Of a DNA stretch of 64,000 nucleotides, positions 1-7,990 are shown piece after piece. The translations under genes and the position numbers were made by a program. The stretch lies in the NCBI RefSeq assembly GCF_009829325.1, contig NZ_VUOS01000012.1, positions 124,001-188,000 of the forward strand. The letters are read 5' to 3'. This stretch comes from Nocardia sp. CY41. GTDB lineage: Bacteria; Actinomycetota; Actinomycetes; Mycobacteriales; Mycobacteriaceae. The notes under the pieces are model-generated. The model had not been told where the DNA came from, did not search any database, and saw only the letters and a program-made list of their open reading frames with translations. Within the stretch, counting starts at the first letter, position 1. The number at the start of each line of letters is the position of its first letter.

Positions 1-300
1 GTGCCCTACACCCTGGACACCAACGACATGCGCTTCGCCTCACCCGCCGGTTTCCCCACCGGCGAACAGTTCTTCGCCCACGTCCGCGACGCCTTCGACG
101 TCCTCTATCGCGAAGGCGCGGAGGGCAGTCCGAAGATGCTCTCGATCGGCCTGCACTGCCGCCTCATCGGCCGCCCCGCCCGCACCGCCGCCCTGGAACG
201 CCTACTCGACCACATCCAGTCCAACGACCAGGTCTGGATCACCCGCCGCATCGACATAGCCCACCACTGGCACTCGGCCCACCCCCCGCCCGCTCGATAG
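1..300 (+). CDS. Allantoinase PuuE-type polysaccharide deacetylase, C-terminal part
   Basis: The reading frame is open from the first base and stops at 300, so the gene is cut by the window edge and the GTG at position 1 is probably internal. The visible 99 residues look like the C-terminal end of PuuE-type members of the polysaccharide deacetylase (NodB-like) family: a stretch MLSIGLHCRLIGRPAR followed by an R-x-x-x-L-x-x-L helix and a terminal TRRIDIAHHW segment. In that family the protein hydrolyses allantoin or related amides in purine or urea catabolism. The metal-binding N-terminal half is outside the window, so the exact substrate is inferred. Confidence 0.65.
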   Translation: MPYTLDTNDMRFASPAGFPTGEQFFAHVRDAFDVLYREGAEGSPKMLSIGLHCRLIGRPARTAALERLLDHIQSNDQVWITRRIDIAHHWHSAHPPPAR

Positions 301-371
301 CCGACGAGTGGCACACGGCTGCGGCAAAACGCGAGAAGGCCCCTCGCTGATGTGCCACTCATGTGTGCCAC

Positions 372-1047
372 TCATGAACTGCGGTCAGGGGGGTTCCGGG
401 TCAGAAATTCGGATAGCGCGGTGGTGATTGCGGCGTCTATGGCGGCGCGATTGTCGGGCTCATCCTCCCATTGGGTGCACCACGCGTGCATCGGCTCGCA
501 AATGCCGAACGGATCGTCAGGTTCGTAGATGCGGAGCGTTCGAATCGCGACGGCCGCGAGATAGGGGCGCTCTACGCGTTCCAGCACCGCCGCCGCTTGG
601 TGCTTGCAGACGAAGGCGAGGCCCGCGTGCGGCTGCCCCGCCGTCAATCCGAACTTCTCCATCACCTGTGCGACAACCTGGCGTGTCACAGCTTCCAACG
701 CGTCGCTGTCCGTATCCGATTCAGCCGCGTAGTCGACCACGAACTCGCGTGCACAGCGGATACACAGCTCCTCATAGGCGGAGTGGGTGTGCAGCTGTTC
801 TGCATCATCGAGCAGAGCAGCCACGTCGCGGGCGGCAGCCGATACCGTCGACGCCGGCACTTCCCACACCGTGTGATACCCACAGGCAGTGAAGAAGTCG
901 GTCAGAGCCCGTCGCATCGTCCATCGGGGGTCGGCGGTCCGCCGAGCTTCCTCCGTGGCGCGTGCTTGTCGAACTCGCGCGAGAACACCTGCCGGTCGTT
1001 CAACGCCCATTCGAACATCCCACCCAGTCGTCGTCCGGATCCGTCAT
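372..1047 (-). pseudogene. Hypothetical protein gene with two apparent frameshifts
   Basis: No known family recognised. The longest single frame runs from 1010 to 372 (212 aa), but a smoother protein appears when three frames are joined: it starts at ATG 1047 (MTDPDDDWVG), shifts near 1020 to MFEWALNDRQVFSREFDKHA, and shifts again near 957 to ATEEARRTADPRWTMRRAL and the rest. The second junction lies in a CGCGC run, where a dinucleotide loss would explain it. The body is acidic and helical with several Cys (CIRCAREF, FVCKH). It may be a decayed gene or carry sequencing errors. If frame 3 alone is used, ATG 917 (MRRALTDFF) is an alternative start. It lies in the accessory left end beside other broken genes. 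Confidence 0.45.
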
Positions 1048-1251
1048 TGACGGTCCCGATTTGGTTGGACGTCGCGGACGACCGATCGGTTCGGCCGATA
1101 TCTGAATCGAGTCGGTTTCCGTAGTGCGGCAGCGGCGGCTCAACCAGGCCCCAAAGTTGTAAACCGCACCACATTCGTTGACGTGAATAGTTCGATGCGA
1201 TCGAAGTGAGCTCATGCCGCGCTGAATTTATCGGGAAGTGTCGAACGGCGG

Positions 1252-1647
1252 CTAACCTCCGATTGTGAATTCTACGTAATCATGTCCTGGGACCTTTGAG
1301 CTCAGTACGCCATTCTGGAATTCCAGTGTGTAGCGTATTACCGGCTCCCCGAACGGATTGATGGGAATCGAAATCGAAATCCCTGACTCGATAAGTGATT
1401 TCACGATAACGAGGATGTCGGATAGCTCGAACGGATCGTCTCGTGGTGCCAGGAACGACACATTGAGTCCGAGATCAACGCGAATCCCCTCCTCTTGTTC
1501 GGTCAAGGCGATGGATAACCCCGATCCGCCTCTGGGAATCGCTGTAACGATATCCGAACCTGCATCGAAAAAGATGTGCCCGACGGTCCCGTACTCTGTA
1601 GACAGCCACGAATACAAGTCCGACATGACATGATCGAAATCATCCAC
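1252..1647 (-). CDS. Hypothetical protein
   Basis: 131 aa, GTG start at 1647 with AGAGGTGA about nine bases upstream. The protein is acidic, has no signal peptide or membrane segment, and alternates hydrophobic and polar residues in the C-terminal half (beta-rich look: ISISIPINPFGEPVIRYTLEF). No family recognised. It begins 32 bases after the stop of the frameshifted secreted-protein gene on the same strand, so the two were probably co-transcribed. Base composition here is visibly more AT-rich than in the rest of the window, which fits recent acquisition of this small block. Confidence 0.55.
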   Translation of the reverse strand: MDDFDHVMSDLYSWLSTEYGTVGHIFFDAGSDIVTAIPRGGSGLSIALTEQEEGIRVDLGLNVSFLAPRDDPFELSDILVIVKSLIESGISISIPINPFGEPVIRYTLEFQNGVLSSKVPGHDYVEFTIGG

Positions 1648-1679
1648 GAAGTCTGGTCACCTCTTTCTTTGTCGGCGAA

Positions 1680-2145
1680 TCAGCAGGTCACCGTCGATCG
1701 TGGCCCAAACCCATTCTGATAGTTCTTGGTTGTCTTCCCGTCCACGGTGAGATACCCTTCTGCTACTCCAATGTACTCCCCTGGTGCGCAGGGAGTTCCA
1801 TTCTGCGACATGACGGTATATTTCTTTCCAGCTGTAGGCGAATGCACCGTTCTCTGGGCAATGCTGCTCTCGATACGAACCCACTCCGCCCCGTCCACTT
1901 TGACGTAGTAGATGAACACATCTGCGCGTTCGACATCACCCTGGCAGATGAGCGTTCCTTTGACGTCCATCAGGCCAGGTGAACCTTTCGATTGATGCAC
2001 GTTATGAACGTTGACCTCGCGAGCTGCCGACACCGGCGCTTGCAACACTCGTTCCAACGCTGAAAATCAATCCAGCGGACAAGATCAGAAATGATCCGAG
2101 AAATTTCCACAACTGCACATTTGAATAGAAGCGCATCGAGTACAT
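1680..2145 (-). pseudogene. Small secreted protein, split by a frameshift
   Basis: An ATG at 2145 preceded by AGGGGGAACG (good Shine-Dalgarno) opens a signal peptide: positive N-terminus, hydrophobic core FLGSFLILSAGLIFSVG and an ASA-type cleavage site. That frame ends soon after (stop near 2002). The frame one base over continues from about 2057 (APVSAAREVNVHNV onward) to a stop at 1680 and encodes about 120 residues with two Cys (TLICQGD and the terminal TVTC) and a GEYIGVAEGYLTVDG segment, which looks like an exported beta-rich domain. A single shift near 2030-2050 would join signal peptide and mature part. Function unknown. It could be true inactivation or a sequence error. Confidence 0.5.
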
Positions 2146-2407
2146 CGTTCCCCCTGTTTCTCGGATGTATATCCCGAGGTAGATCCCCGACTCGGGTTGC
2201 GTATCGACTTCCGCATGGTCAAGGTTGAAACCTATTGACCGCGTGGGTCTCTGGCTCACGGCAACGACATGTACGCTGATCTCGACGAGGGGATAAGTTC
2301 AGCCCGCGAGGAATGGCTGGACTGCGACTCGCTGGAGGATCGACGGCTGACCTGCCGAAGCACTCCGTCAGTGTTTCCGGCGTCGTCATCGACTCCGAGA
2401 ACCGAGG

Positions 2408-2572
2408 TCAGGCGGGCGGGTGGAACTGCCCGTACTGCACGCCAGAGATGACGGCGTCCCACGCGCCTGGAGGGAAGACCAGCGCCGGGCCGGTGGGGTT
2501 CTTGGAATCACGTACTCCGACCATGCCCCCGTCGAGGTGCGCAACCTCCACGCAATCTCAGCCGGTGCCGTG
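2408..2572 (-). pseudogene. DUF397 remnant with in-frame stop
   Basis: Read on the minus strand from 2572 this gives HGTG, a stop (TGA at 2560-2558), then DCVEVAHLDGGMVGVRDSK and a tail ending at TGA 2408. It closely resembles the intact DUF397 gene just upstream (DCVEVAHLTGGMVGVRDSK). The stop replaces a Gly codon (GGA to TGA) in the GG-D-C motif, and the N-terminal W-x-K-S-S segment is not recognisable. It therefore looks like a decayed tandem copy. A restart at GTG 2551 could still make a short C-terminal peptide. Confidence 0.6.
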
Positions 2573-2641
2573 AACCTCCTGGACGGCGGCCGGGTCGGCG
2601 GTGGGTAGTGCCGCGACGGCGTCGTCTATGGGGAAGCGTGC

Positions 2642-2851
2642 TCACCCCGAGAAATCGAACCCGTCGCCGGCGATGGTTGCTGTGAAGGCATCCCACTCGG
2701 AGGGTGTGAAGATCAACGCTGGTCCGGTGGGGTTCTTGGAGTCGCGGACGCCGACCATGCCCCCGGTGAGATGTGCGACTTCGACGCAGTCCCCGCCGGT
2801 GCCGCTGTGGCTGCTCTTGAACCACTCTGCCGAGGATAGGTCGACACTCAA
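2642..2851 (-). CDS. DUF397 domain protein
   Basis: About 69 aa from a TTG start at 2851 that overlaps the upstream regulator's stop (TTGA), implying translational coupling. It carries the whole DUF397 signature: WFKSSHSGTGGDCVEVAHL, VRDSKNPTGPALIFTPSEW and a short C-terminal tail. DUF397 proteins are typically encoded next to XRE/DUF5753 regulators in Streptomyces and Nocardia, and the pair behaves as a regulator with a small partner or antagonist. Here the partner is immediately upstream. The molecular role in this organism is inference from the family. Confidence 0.85.
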   Translation of the reverse strand: MSVDLSSAEWFKSSHSGTGGDCVEVAHLTGGMVGVRDSKNPTGPALIFTPSEWDAFTATIAGDGFDFSG

Positions 2852-3729
2852 GCTTCGTACTCCTCTGCGATTGCCACCAGCCACGCCCTGGACTCAGCCT
2901 CATCGAGCGCTGCCCGCTCGATATTCGAGCGCGCGATGCGATACCGATCAATCTCGTCGGGTTTGTCCAGGTACAGCGCCCCAGTGTAGCCCTCGACGTA
3001 GACGACAGGCTGTTCGGTCAGTGCGGGATTTGGGTGCTCCGGAAACTCGAGAAACACGAACGAACGAGCCTCCAACGCGAAGTGGTCACCGCTGGTCAGA
3101 GGAATGATCCTGACGGATACGTTCGGGCGGTGGCTTTGCTCCACGAGGTGATGTGCCTGGGCCGCCATGACGGCAGCTCCGCCGATGTGGTGGCGCAATG
3201 CCGCCTCGCTGAGCCGTACATCCAGAGCGAAGTGGTCCGGCGATTCGTCGAGGCGTGCTTGTCGTTTGATGAGAAGTTCGATGTGTCGGTCTATCTCTTC
3301 GTTCGTCAATGCCGGGATGTAGCTTCGGGCCATCGCGCGCCGATAGTCAGCTGTCTGCAGCAAGCCCGGCATCAGCGTCAGTTGAAACGATGTGACACGG
3401 CGCGCAGCCTGTTCGAGCACGACGAAGAGGTCTTTGTTTTGGAACATCGCATCGCTGTAGGACTGCCACCAGCCGGTCTTGCGTGCCTCTTCCGCCAGCC
3501 AGAGCAGCGCCTGCCGGTCGTCGTCGCTCGCGTCGTACACGTCGCAGAGCGCTCGGATCACCATCTTCTTGACCATCGCGACCTGACCGTTCTCCAAGCG
3601 CCACAACGTTTGTGAACTCATCTCGGACAGCTTGGCCGCCTTGTCCCTGGTGAGTCCGGCGTTGTCGCGCAGCTCGAGCAAGCGCCGAGCCAGCAGTCTG
3701 CGCGGAAGAGTCGTCGTCTGGGCTGCCAT
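2848..3729 (-). CDS. XRE-family regulator with DUF5753 domain
   Basis: 293 aa using ATG 3729, which has GGGGGT seven bases upstream; ATG 3741 is possible but has poorer spacing. Residues about 10-65 form the Cro/C1-type helix-turn-helix (LLELRDNAGLTRDKAAKLSE followed by the recognition segment SSQTLWRLENG). The remaining 200 residues match DUF5753 (W-W-Q-S-Y motif, PGLLQTADYRRAM, RQARLDE). The domain layout is that of the Streptomyces/Nocardia regulators paired with DUF397 proteins, and the partner overlaps by four bases. It is expected to be a cytoplasmic DNA-binding regulator; its target is unknown. Confidence 0.88.
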   Translation of the reverse strand: MAAQTTTLPRRLLARRLLELRDNAGLTRDKAAKLSEMSSQTLWRLENGQVAMVKKMVIRALCDVYDASDDDRQALLWLAEEARKTGWWQSYSDAMFQNKDLFVVLEQAARRVTSFQLTLMPGLLQTADYRRAMARSYIPALTNEEIDRHIELLIKRQARLDESPDHFALDVRLSEAALRHHIGGAAVMAAQAHHLVEQSHRPNVSVRIIPLTSGDHFALEARSFVFLEFPEHPNPALTEQPVVYVEGYTGALYLDKPDEIDRYRIARSNIERAALDEAESRAWLVAIAEEYEA

Positions 3730-3934
3730 CCGAACCCCCATCTTTCGTCAGCAGTGCTAGGCAGTCATTCCAGTTGATCTGGAGTGAATCTATCTGTGTC
3801 CAATCATATTGTTATCAGTCCATTTTCGGGCTGAATGGTGCTGTACTCGGTGTGCGCCAAGCGGCTGGTTCGATCGAGGAAACCCGCCGATGCCGCAGGT
3901 CGGACGAATCGCTACGAAGATGTTGGGGGTATCG

Positions 3935-4324
3935 ATGAACAGGCAAGTCGTGGATGCCGGGCCGGGTCTCCGCTCGGCCGCGAGTCGGAAGGTACCGAAA
4001 GCGATCGGGCTCGTTCGCAGTGACGTGTCCGGTGCGGATGCGCTACGGCATGCCGATGCGGTGCTGCGGCATGCTCTCGCGCTCGGCTACCGATACGTTT
4101 ACACCGTTCGCCCACCGGCCGCCGTCGTCGATCCGGTCGGGTACGTGCTCACGATCGCGAGAGGGCTCGCGGTCGAGGTGATCGTGGTTTTCGATCTCGG
4201 GCATGTGGATAACCGGCCCGCGTTGGTCTGTGATGTCGGTTTCGATCTGGAAACCGTTTGTCCGCAGAGCACTTGGGTGCGGTCGGCGCAGACTTCGCCG
4301 ACCGCAGGAGCGGGGGCGGCGTGA
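3935..4324 (+). CDS. Hypothetical protein, first of an overlapping small-gene operon
   Basis: 129 aa from ATG 3935 (GGGGGT five bases upstream); the frame is open further upstream, and ATG 3890 is another possible start. The core reads AIGLVRSDVSGADALRHAD, then ALGYRYVYTVRPP and AVEVIVVFDLGHVDNRPALV, ending DLETVCPQSTW. The alternation of helices and hydrophobic strands (YVYTV, VIVVFDL) suggests a small alpha/beta fold, faintly like a serine-recombinase N-terminal domain without clear catalytic motifs; that comparison is weak. Its stop overlaps the next GTG start (GTGA). It lies divergent from the XRE regulator. Confidence 0.6.
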   Translation: MNRQVVDAGPGLRSAASRKVPKAIGLVRSDVSGADALRHADAVLRHALALGYRYVYTVRPPAAVVDPVGYVLTIARGLAVEVIVVFDLGHVDNRPALVCDVGFDLETVCPQSTWVRSAQTSPTAGAGAA

Positions 4325-4680
4325 CGAATCGACACGTGATCGTCGCTCCGGCGCGCGTCTGCGCGTCCGCTGACCTCGAGTTGGCGCACCAGCAGATGCA
4401 GCGTCATCGTGCCTGCCGGATCGAGCGGTGCGCCTGGAAGTGGGTCGCCTACTGCACGCTGGTGCGGGGCGGCCGGATCGTGCCGCAGCGGTTCAGCCCG
4501 CGAGAACGTGCTCATCGTCGCGGTATCGCTTTCCCGCTCGACCACAGCGGGCGCGGACCGGCGCTCGAAGAGATGCCGGGAGTGGCGACCCTTCAGCAAG
4601 TGCTCGACGGCCTTTCCGCACCGGACCTGGACAACGGCTGTGCTGGGAAAGGCGAGCGGCCGTGGGCTTGTGGCAAATAG
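4321..4680 (+). CDS. Hypothetical protein with Cys/His-containing module
   Basis: 119 aa from GTG 4321 inside the GTGA overlap with the previous gene. The recognisable part is residues 20-70: LELAHQQMQRHRACRIERC, then AW-K-x-x-A-x-x-x-LVRGGRIVP and an Arg-rich tail. The next gene carries a similar module, so these look like neighbouring paralogues or a duplicated domain. The conserved His, Cys and Arg could bind a metal or nucleic acid, but no function is established. The C-terminus overlaps the start of the following gene. Confidence 0.6.
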   Translation: MTNRHVIVAPARVCASADLELAHQQMQRHRACRIERCAWKWVAYCTLVRGGRIVPQRFSPRERAHRRGIAFPLDHSGRGPALEEMPGVATLQQVLDGLSAPDLDNGCAGKGERPWACGK

Positions 4681-5018
4681 TGCACAGCATTATCGCCGTG
4701 GTCGGGGGTGGCGTGTTCGTCATGGTCGGGGTCGCGTGTGTCTGGCCGATCGCGCGGCCGCGCCGTCCCGCCCGCCCGCGCCGTCCCGCCCGGGCCCGTT
4801 GTTCGTTGCGGCCTGTGACCTGGCCGGAGGCGTGGACATGTCACCGTCCGCAGCAGTCGTTCACGCTCGCCGATGCTCATCGCGCCATGCAGTTGCATCG
4901 CGACCACGACTGCCCCCGTAAGCGCGCCGCCTTCGCGGCGTTGGTCGCGGCCGGGCGCATCACGCCGGACTCCGCGCGACGGCACCGGCTATGGGGATGG
5001 TCCGAGGAATCCGACTGA
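4662..5018 (+). CDS. Small membrane-anchored protein with the same Cys/His module
   Basis: 118 aa from GTG 4662, overlapping the previous gene by 19 bases. The N-terminus is one hydrophobic segment (IVHSIIAVVGGGVFVMVGVA) followed by a very basic stretch of repeated R-P-A-R units, which fits a single-pass anchor with a cytoplasmic C-terminus. Residues about 70-112 repeat the module of the upstream gene (LADAHRAMQLHRDHDCPRK, then LVAAGRITP and an Arg/His tail). Function unknown. The overlaps between the three genes suggest one transcript. Confidence 0.55.
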   Translation: MGLWQIVHSIIAVVGGGVFVMVGVACVWPIARPRRPARPRRPARARCSLRPVTWPEAWTCHRPQQSFTLADAHRAMQLHRDHDCPRKRAAFAALVAAGRITPDSARRHRLWGWSEESD

Positions 5019-5027
5019 CGGCGTGGT

Positions 5028-5267
5028 GTGCGGAGCGGCTATCGCGGATGGGCAGACGAAGGGACCCCGTTCGGGATCGGAACTTCATTCTGTGCCGCGT
5101 GCGGTGGGGCGGAATCGGAGCCCGCGATCGAGAGGTGGCGTAGGCCACAGCGGCCGTGTGAAGGTCCTCACAGTTGGGAATGGTGGCGTCGGGGTAAGGG
5201 GGACCGCCCGGTGATCGCTAACAGTACAAGCGTTACGCTAAAACCCCACGTCAGGGCTACCGGCTAG
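5028..5267 (+). CDS. Possible small zinc-ribbon-like protein
   Basis: A 79-codon frame begins at GTG nine bases after the preceding stop. It contains C-A-A-C-G near residue 23 and C-E-G-P-H near residue 44 followed by SWEWWRRGKGDRP, a Cys-x2-Cys ... Cys-x3-His spacing compatible with a small zinc site, and is rich in Trp and Arg. There is no clear Shine-Dalgarno sequence and the last third overlaps the upstream region of aceA, so it may be a chance frame. Listed because the Cys/Trp pattern is unusual for a random frame. Confidence 0.3.
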   Translation: MRSGYRGWADEGTPFGIGTSFCAACGGAESEPAIERWRRPQRPCEGPHSWEWWRRGKGDRPVIANSTSVTLKPHVRATG

Positions 5268-5292
5268 TAGATTGCGCTACTGCTATTCGGGG

Positions 5293-5425
5293 GCAAATTT
5301 TGCAGAGTTAGCAAAGGGGGCTGAAAACCTAGCTCAGATTCACATTAACAACAGGTAGACGGCTATTTCTTCGTGTGCCATCGTGTGGAAGTACACCCCA
5401 AGGGCCTAGCAAGCCTGCAAATTGC
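5293..5425 (+). promoter_or_regulatory. RamB-like sites upstream of isocitrate lyase
   Basis: Three sites resemble the RamB box known upstream of glyoxylate and acetate genes in corynebacteria and mycobacteria (A/T-rich half followed by TTTGCAAA-like core): the palindromic GCAAATTTTGCA at 5293-5304, GAGTTAGCAAAG at 5305-5316, and TGCAAATTGC at 5416-5425. They lie 70-200 bases before the aceA start in an otherwise gene-free stretch (5268-5495). The match is by eye; no ramB gene is in this window. Confidence 0.45.
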
Positions 5426-5495
5426 CGCTCCAGCAGTACGAGCTGCTTCGTAGCTCGACCGGGCGGCAGCACCAAACGAAGAAGTGGAGTCACAG

Positions 5496-6785
5496 ATGTC
5501 GACCACCGGCACCCCGAGGACCGCCGCGGAAATCCAGCAGGATTGGGACACCAACCCCCGCTGGAAGGGCGTCACCCGTAACTACACCGCGGAGCAGGTG
5601 TCGAAGCTCCAGGGCACCGTCGTCGAGGAGGCCACCCTCGCCCGCCGCGGCTCGGAGATCCTGTGGGATCTCGTCAACAACGAGGACTACATCAACTCCC
5701 TCGGCGCCCTCACCGGCAACCAGGCGGTCCAGCAGGTCCGCGCCGGCCTGAAGGCCATCTACCTGTCGGGTTGGCAGGTCGCCGGTGACGCGAACCTGTC
5801 CGGCCACACCTACCCCGACCAGTCGCTGTACCCGGCCAACTCGGTGCCGGCCGTGGTCCGCCGCATCAACAACGCGCTGCTGCGCGCCGACGAGATCGCC
5901 AAGGTCGAGGGCGACACCGCCGTCTCCAACTGGCTGGCGCCGATCGTCGCCGACGCCGAGGCCGGCTTCGGTGGCGCGCTGAACGCCTACGAGCTGCAGA
6001 AGGCCATGATCGCCGCCGGCGCCGCCGGTGTGCACTGGGAGGACCAGCTGGCCTCCGAGAAGAAGTGCGGCCACCTGGGCGGCAAGGTGCTGATCCCGAC
6101 CCAGCAGCACATCCGCACCCTGACCTCCGCGCGTCTGGCCGCCGACGTCGCCGACGTGCCGTCGGTGATCATCGCCCGCACCGACGCCGAGGCCGCCACC
6201 CTGATCACCTCGGACGTGGACGAGCGCGACCGTGAGTTCCTGGACGGCACCCGCACCCCCGAGGGCTTCTTCGGTGTGAAGAACGGCATCGAGCCCTGCA
6301 TCGCGCGTGCCAAGGCCTACGCCCCCTACGCCGACCTCATCTGGATGGAGACCGGCGTGCCGGACCTCGAGGTCGCGCGCAAGTTCGCCGAGGCCGTCCG
6401 TGGCGAGTTCCCGGACCAGCTGCTGGCCTACAACTGCTCGCCGTCCTTCAACTGGAAGGCCCACCTGGACGACGCGACCATCGCGAAGTTCCAGCGTGAG
6501 CTCGGCGCGATGGGCTTCAAGTTCCAGTTCATCACCCTGGCCGGCTTCCACTCGCTCAACTACGGCATGTTCGACCTGGCCTACGGCTACGCCCGCGAGG
6601 GCATGACCGCCTTCGTCGACCTGCAGGAGCGCGAGTTCAAGGCCGCCGCCGAGCGTGGCTTCACCGCCATCAAGCACCAGCGTGAGGTCGGCGCGGGCTA
6701 CTTCGACACCATCGCCACCACGGTCGACCCGAACACCTCCACCGCGGCGCTCAAGGGCTCCACCGAAGAGGGCCAGTTCCACTGA
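5496..6785 (+). CDS. aceA: Isocitrate lyase
   Basis: 429 aa. ATG 5496 is preceded by GGAG six bases upstream (a GTG four codons earlier was rejected because it contains that site). The enzyme cleaves isocitrate to succinate and glyoxylate, the first step of the glyoxylate shunt, and also acts in the methylcitrate cycle in mycobacteria. The catalytic loop KKCGHLGGK is present with the nucleophile at Cys191, the same number as in M. tuberculosis Icl1. Other signatures are [15 protein letters not shown] near residue 145 and [10 protein letters not shown] near 310. RamB-like sites lie upstream, strong hairpins follow, and fadB2 is downstream as in mycobacteria. Very regular GC-rich codon use suggests high expression. 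Confidence 0.97.
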   Translation: MSTTGTPRTAAEIQQDWDTNPRWKGVTRNYTAEQVSKLQGTVVEEATLARRGSEILWDLVNNEDYINSLGALTGNQAVQQVRAGLKAIYLSGWQVAGDANLSGHTYPDQSLYPANSVPAVVRRINNALLRADEIAKVEGDTAVSNWLAPIVADAEAGFGGALNAYELQKAMIAAGAAGVHWEDQLASEKKCGHLGGKVLIPTQQHIRTLTSARLAADVADVPSVIIARTDAEAATLITSDVDERDREFLDGTRTPEGFFGVKNGIEPCIARAKAYAPYADLIWMETGVPDLEVARKFAEAVRGEFPDQLLAYNCSPSFNWKAHLDDATIAKFQRELGAMGFKFQFITLAGFHSLNYGMFDLAYGYAREGMTAFVDLQEREFKAAAERGFTAIKHQREVGAGYFDTIATTVDPNTSTAALKGSTEEGQFH

Positions 6786-6793
6786 GTTGACGG

Positions 6794-6865
6794 GCCGCGC
6801 CCCGGGCGCGGCTGGTCGAATGCCCCGCGCGTCGTGGACCGCGCAGAGAAACGACGCGCGGGGCA
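6794..6865 (+). terminator. Two hairpins after aceA
   Basis: Starting eight bases past the stop: a compact GC hairpin (GCCGCGCCC / GGGCGCGGC, 6794-6812), then a perfect 15-bp inverted repeat TGCCCCGCGCGTCGT at 6821-6835 and its complement at 6851-6865 with a 15-nt loop. There is no T-run, which is common in actinobacterial terminators. Confidence 0.6.
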
Positions 6866-6949
6866 CTCGAAAACACATCAGGTGCTTGCCGAGGGAAGTG
6901 AGGTTCCCGACGTGAAAACCGACAATCCTCTACTCCGGTAGGGGTGTAC

Positions 6950-6985
6950 TGCCCTCCCCGCTGAACAGCCCCGGCGGGGAGGGCA
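6950..6985. repeat. 12-bp perfect inverted repeat upstream of fadB2
   Basis: TGCCCTCCCCGC at 6950-6961 is mirrored exactly by 6974-6985 across a 12-nt loop. It lies about 100 bases before the fadB2 start and just before a TATACC element (6990-6995). It may be a leader hairpin, a second terminator for aceA readthrough, or an operator. Confidence 0.5.
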
Positions 6986-7082
6986 TCCCTATACCTTGGA
7001 CCATCGAAGGGCGCGCTCACACCGGAGCGACACCTTCGCAGACCAGCCACCCCAGAGCCAGACAACCCAGCAGGAGCGGGAC

Positions 7083-7952
7083 GTGAGCAGCGAAAAGATC
7101 CAACGCGTCGGCATCATCGGCGCCGGCCAGATGGGCGCAGGAATCGCGGAGGTGTGTGCCAGGGCGCACGTCGACGTACTGGTGTACGAGCAGACCCGGG
7201 AACTGGCCGCGGCGGGCCGCGCGCGCATCCTGCGGTCCCTCGATCGTGGCGTCAGCAGCGGCAAGATCACCGAGCGCGAACGCGAACAGGCGGCCTGGCG
7301 TCTGCGGTTCACCTCCGACCTCGGCGACTTCGCCGACCGCCAGCTGGTGGTCGAGGCGGTGCTCGAGGACGAGAAGGTCAAGACGAGCATCTTCGCCGAA
7401 CTCGACAAGGTCGTCACCGATCCCTCGGCCGTGCTGGCCTCCAACACCTCCTCCATCCCGATCATGAAGATCGCGGTCGCCACGGCGAACCCGGAGCGCG
7501 TGGTCGGCATGCACTTCTTCAACCCCGTCCCGGTGCTGCCGCTCGTCGAGCTGGTCACCACGCTCAAGACCAGCGAGTCGGTCTCCAAGCGGGCCGAGGC
7601 CTTCGCCGCCGACGTGCTCGGCAAGCAGGTCGTGCGCTCGGCCGACCGCTCCGGCTTCGTGGTCAACGCGCTGCTGGTGCCCTACCTGCTGTCGGCGATC
7701 CGCATGGTCGAGTCCGGTTTCGCCACCAAGGAGGACGTCGACAAGGCGATGGTGCTCGGCTGCGCCCACCCGATGGGCCCGCTGGCGCTGACCGACCTGG
7801 TCGGCCTCGACACCGTGAAGTCCATCGCCGACTCGATGTACGGCGAGTTCAAGGAGCCGCTGTACTCCGCGCCGCCGCTGCTCATGCGCATGGTGGAGGC
7901 GGGACTGCTCGGCAAGAAGACCGGCGCGGGTTTCTACCAGTACCGGGCCTGA
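7083..7952 (+). CDS. fadB2: 3-hydroxybutyryl-CoA dehydrogenase
   Basis: 289 aa from GTG 7083 with AGGAG about eight bases upstream. It interconverts acetoacetyl-CoA and 3-hydroxybutyryl-CoA with NAD(P). The N-terminal Rossmann motif VGIIGAGQMGAGIAEV is intact. The HCDH family core follows: NTSSIPI, then VGMHFFNPVPVLPLVELV containing the catalytic His, and SGFVVNALLVPYL. The C-terminal HCDH domain ends KKTGAGFYQY. The order aceA-fadB2 matches icl1-fadB2 of M. tuberculosis (from memory), tying it to fatty-acid and acetate use. Confidence 0.93.
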   Translation: MSSEKIQRVGIIGAGQMGAGIAEVCARAHVDVLVYEQTRELAAAGRARILRSLDRGVSSGKITEREREQAAWRLRFTSDLGDFADRQLVVEAVLEDEKVKTSIFAELDKVVTDPSAVLASNTSSIPIMKIAVATANPERVVGMHFFNPVPVLPLVELVTTLKTSESVSKRAEAFAADVLGKQVVRSADRSGFVVNALLVPYLLSAIRMVESGFATKEDVDKAMVLGCAHPMGPLALTDLVGLDTVKSIADSMYGEFKEPLYSAPPLLMRMVEAGLLGKKTGAGFYQYRA

Positions 7953-7969
7953 TTTGCTGTGTTGATTTT

Positions 7970-7988
7970 GCAGCGCCTGCGGCGCTGC
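7970..7988 (+). terminator. Short hairpin after fadB2
   Basis: GCAGCGCC-TGC-GGCGCTGC forms an 8-bp stem with a 3-nt loop 17 bases after the fadB2 stop, following a short T-rich run. Likely a terminator. Confidence 0.5.
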
Positions 7989-7990
7989 GT

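Noticed and set aside
5490..6878. Antisense 462-codon frame over aceA
   Set aside because: Codon-position shadow of a highly biased gene; no motif or ribosome binding site.
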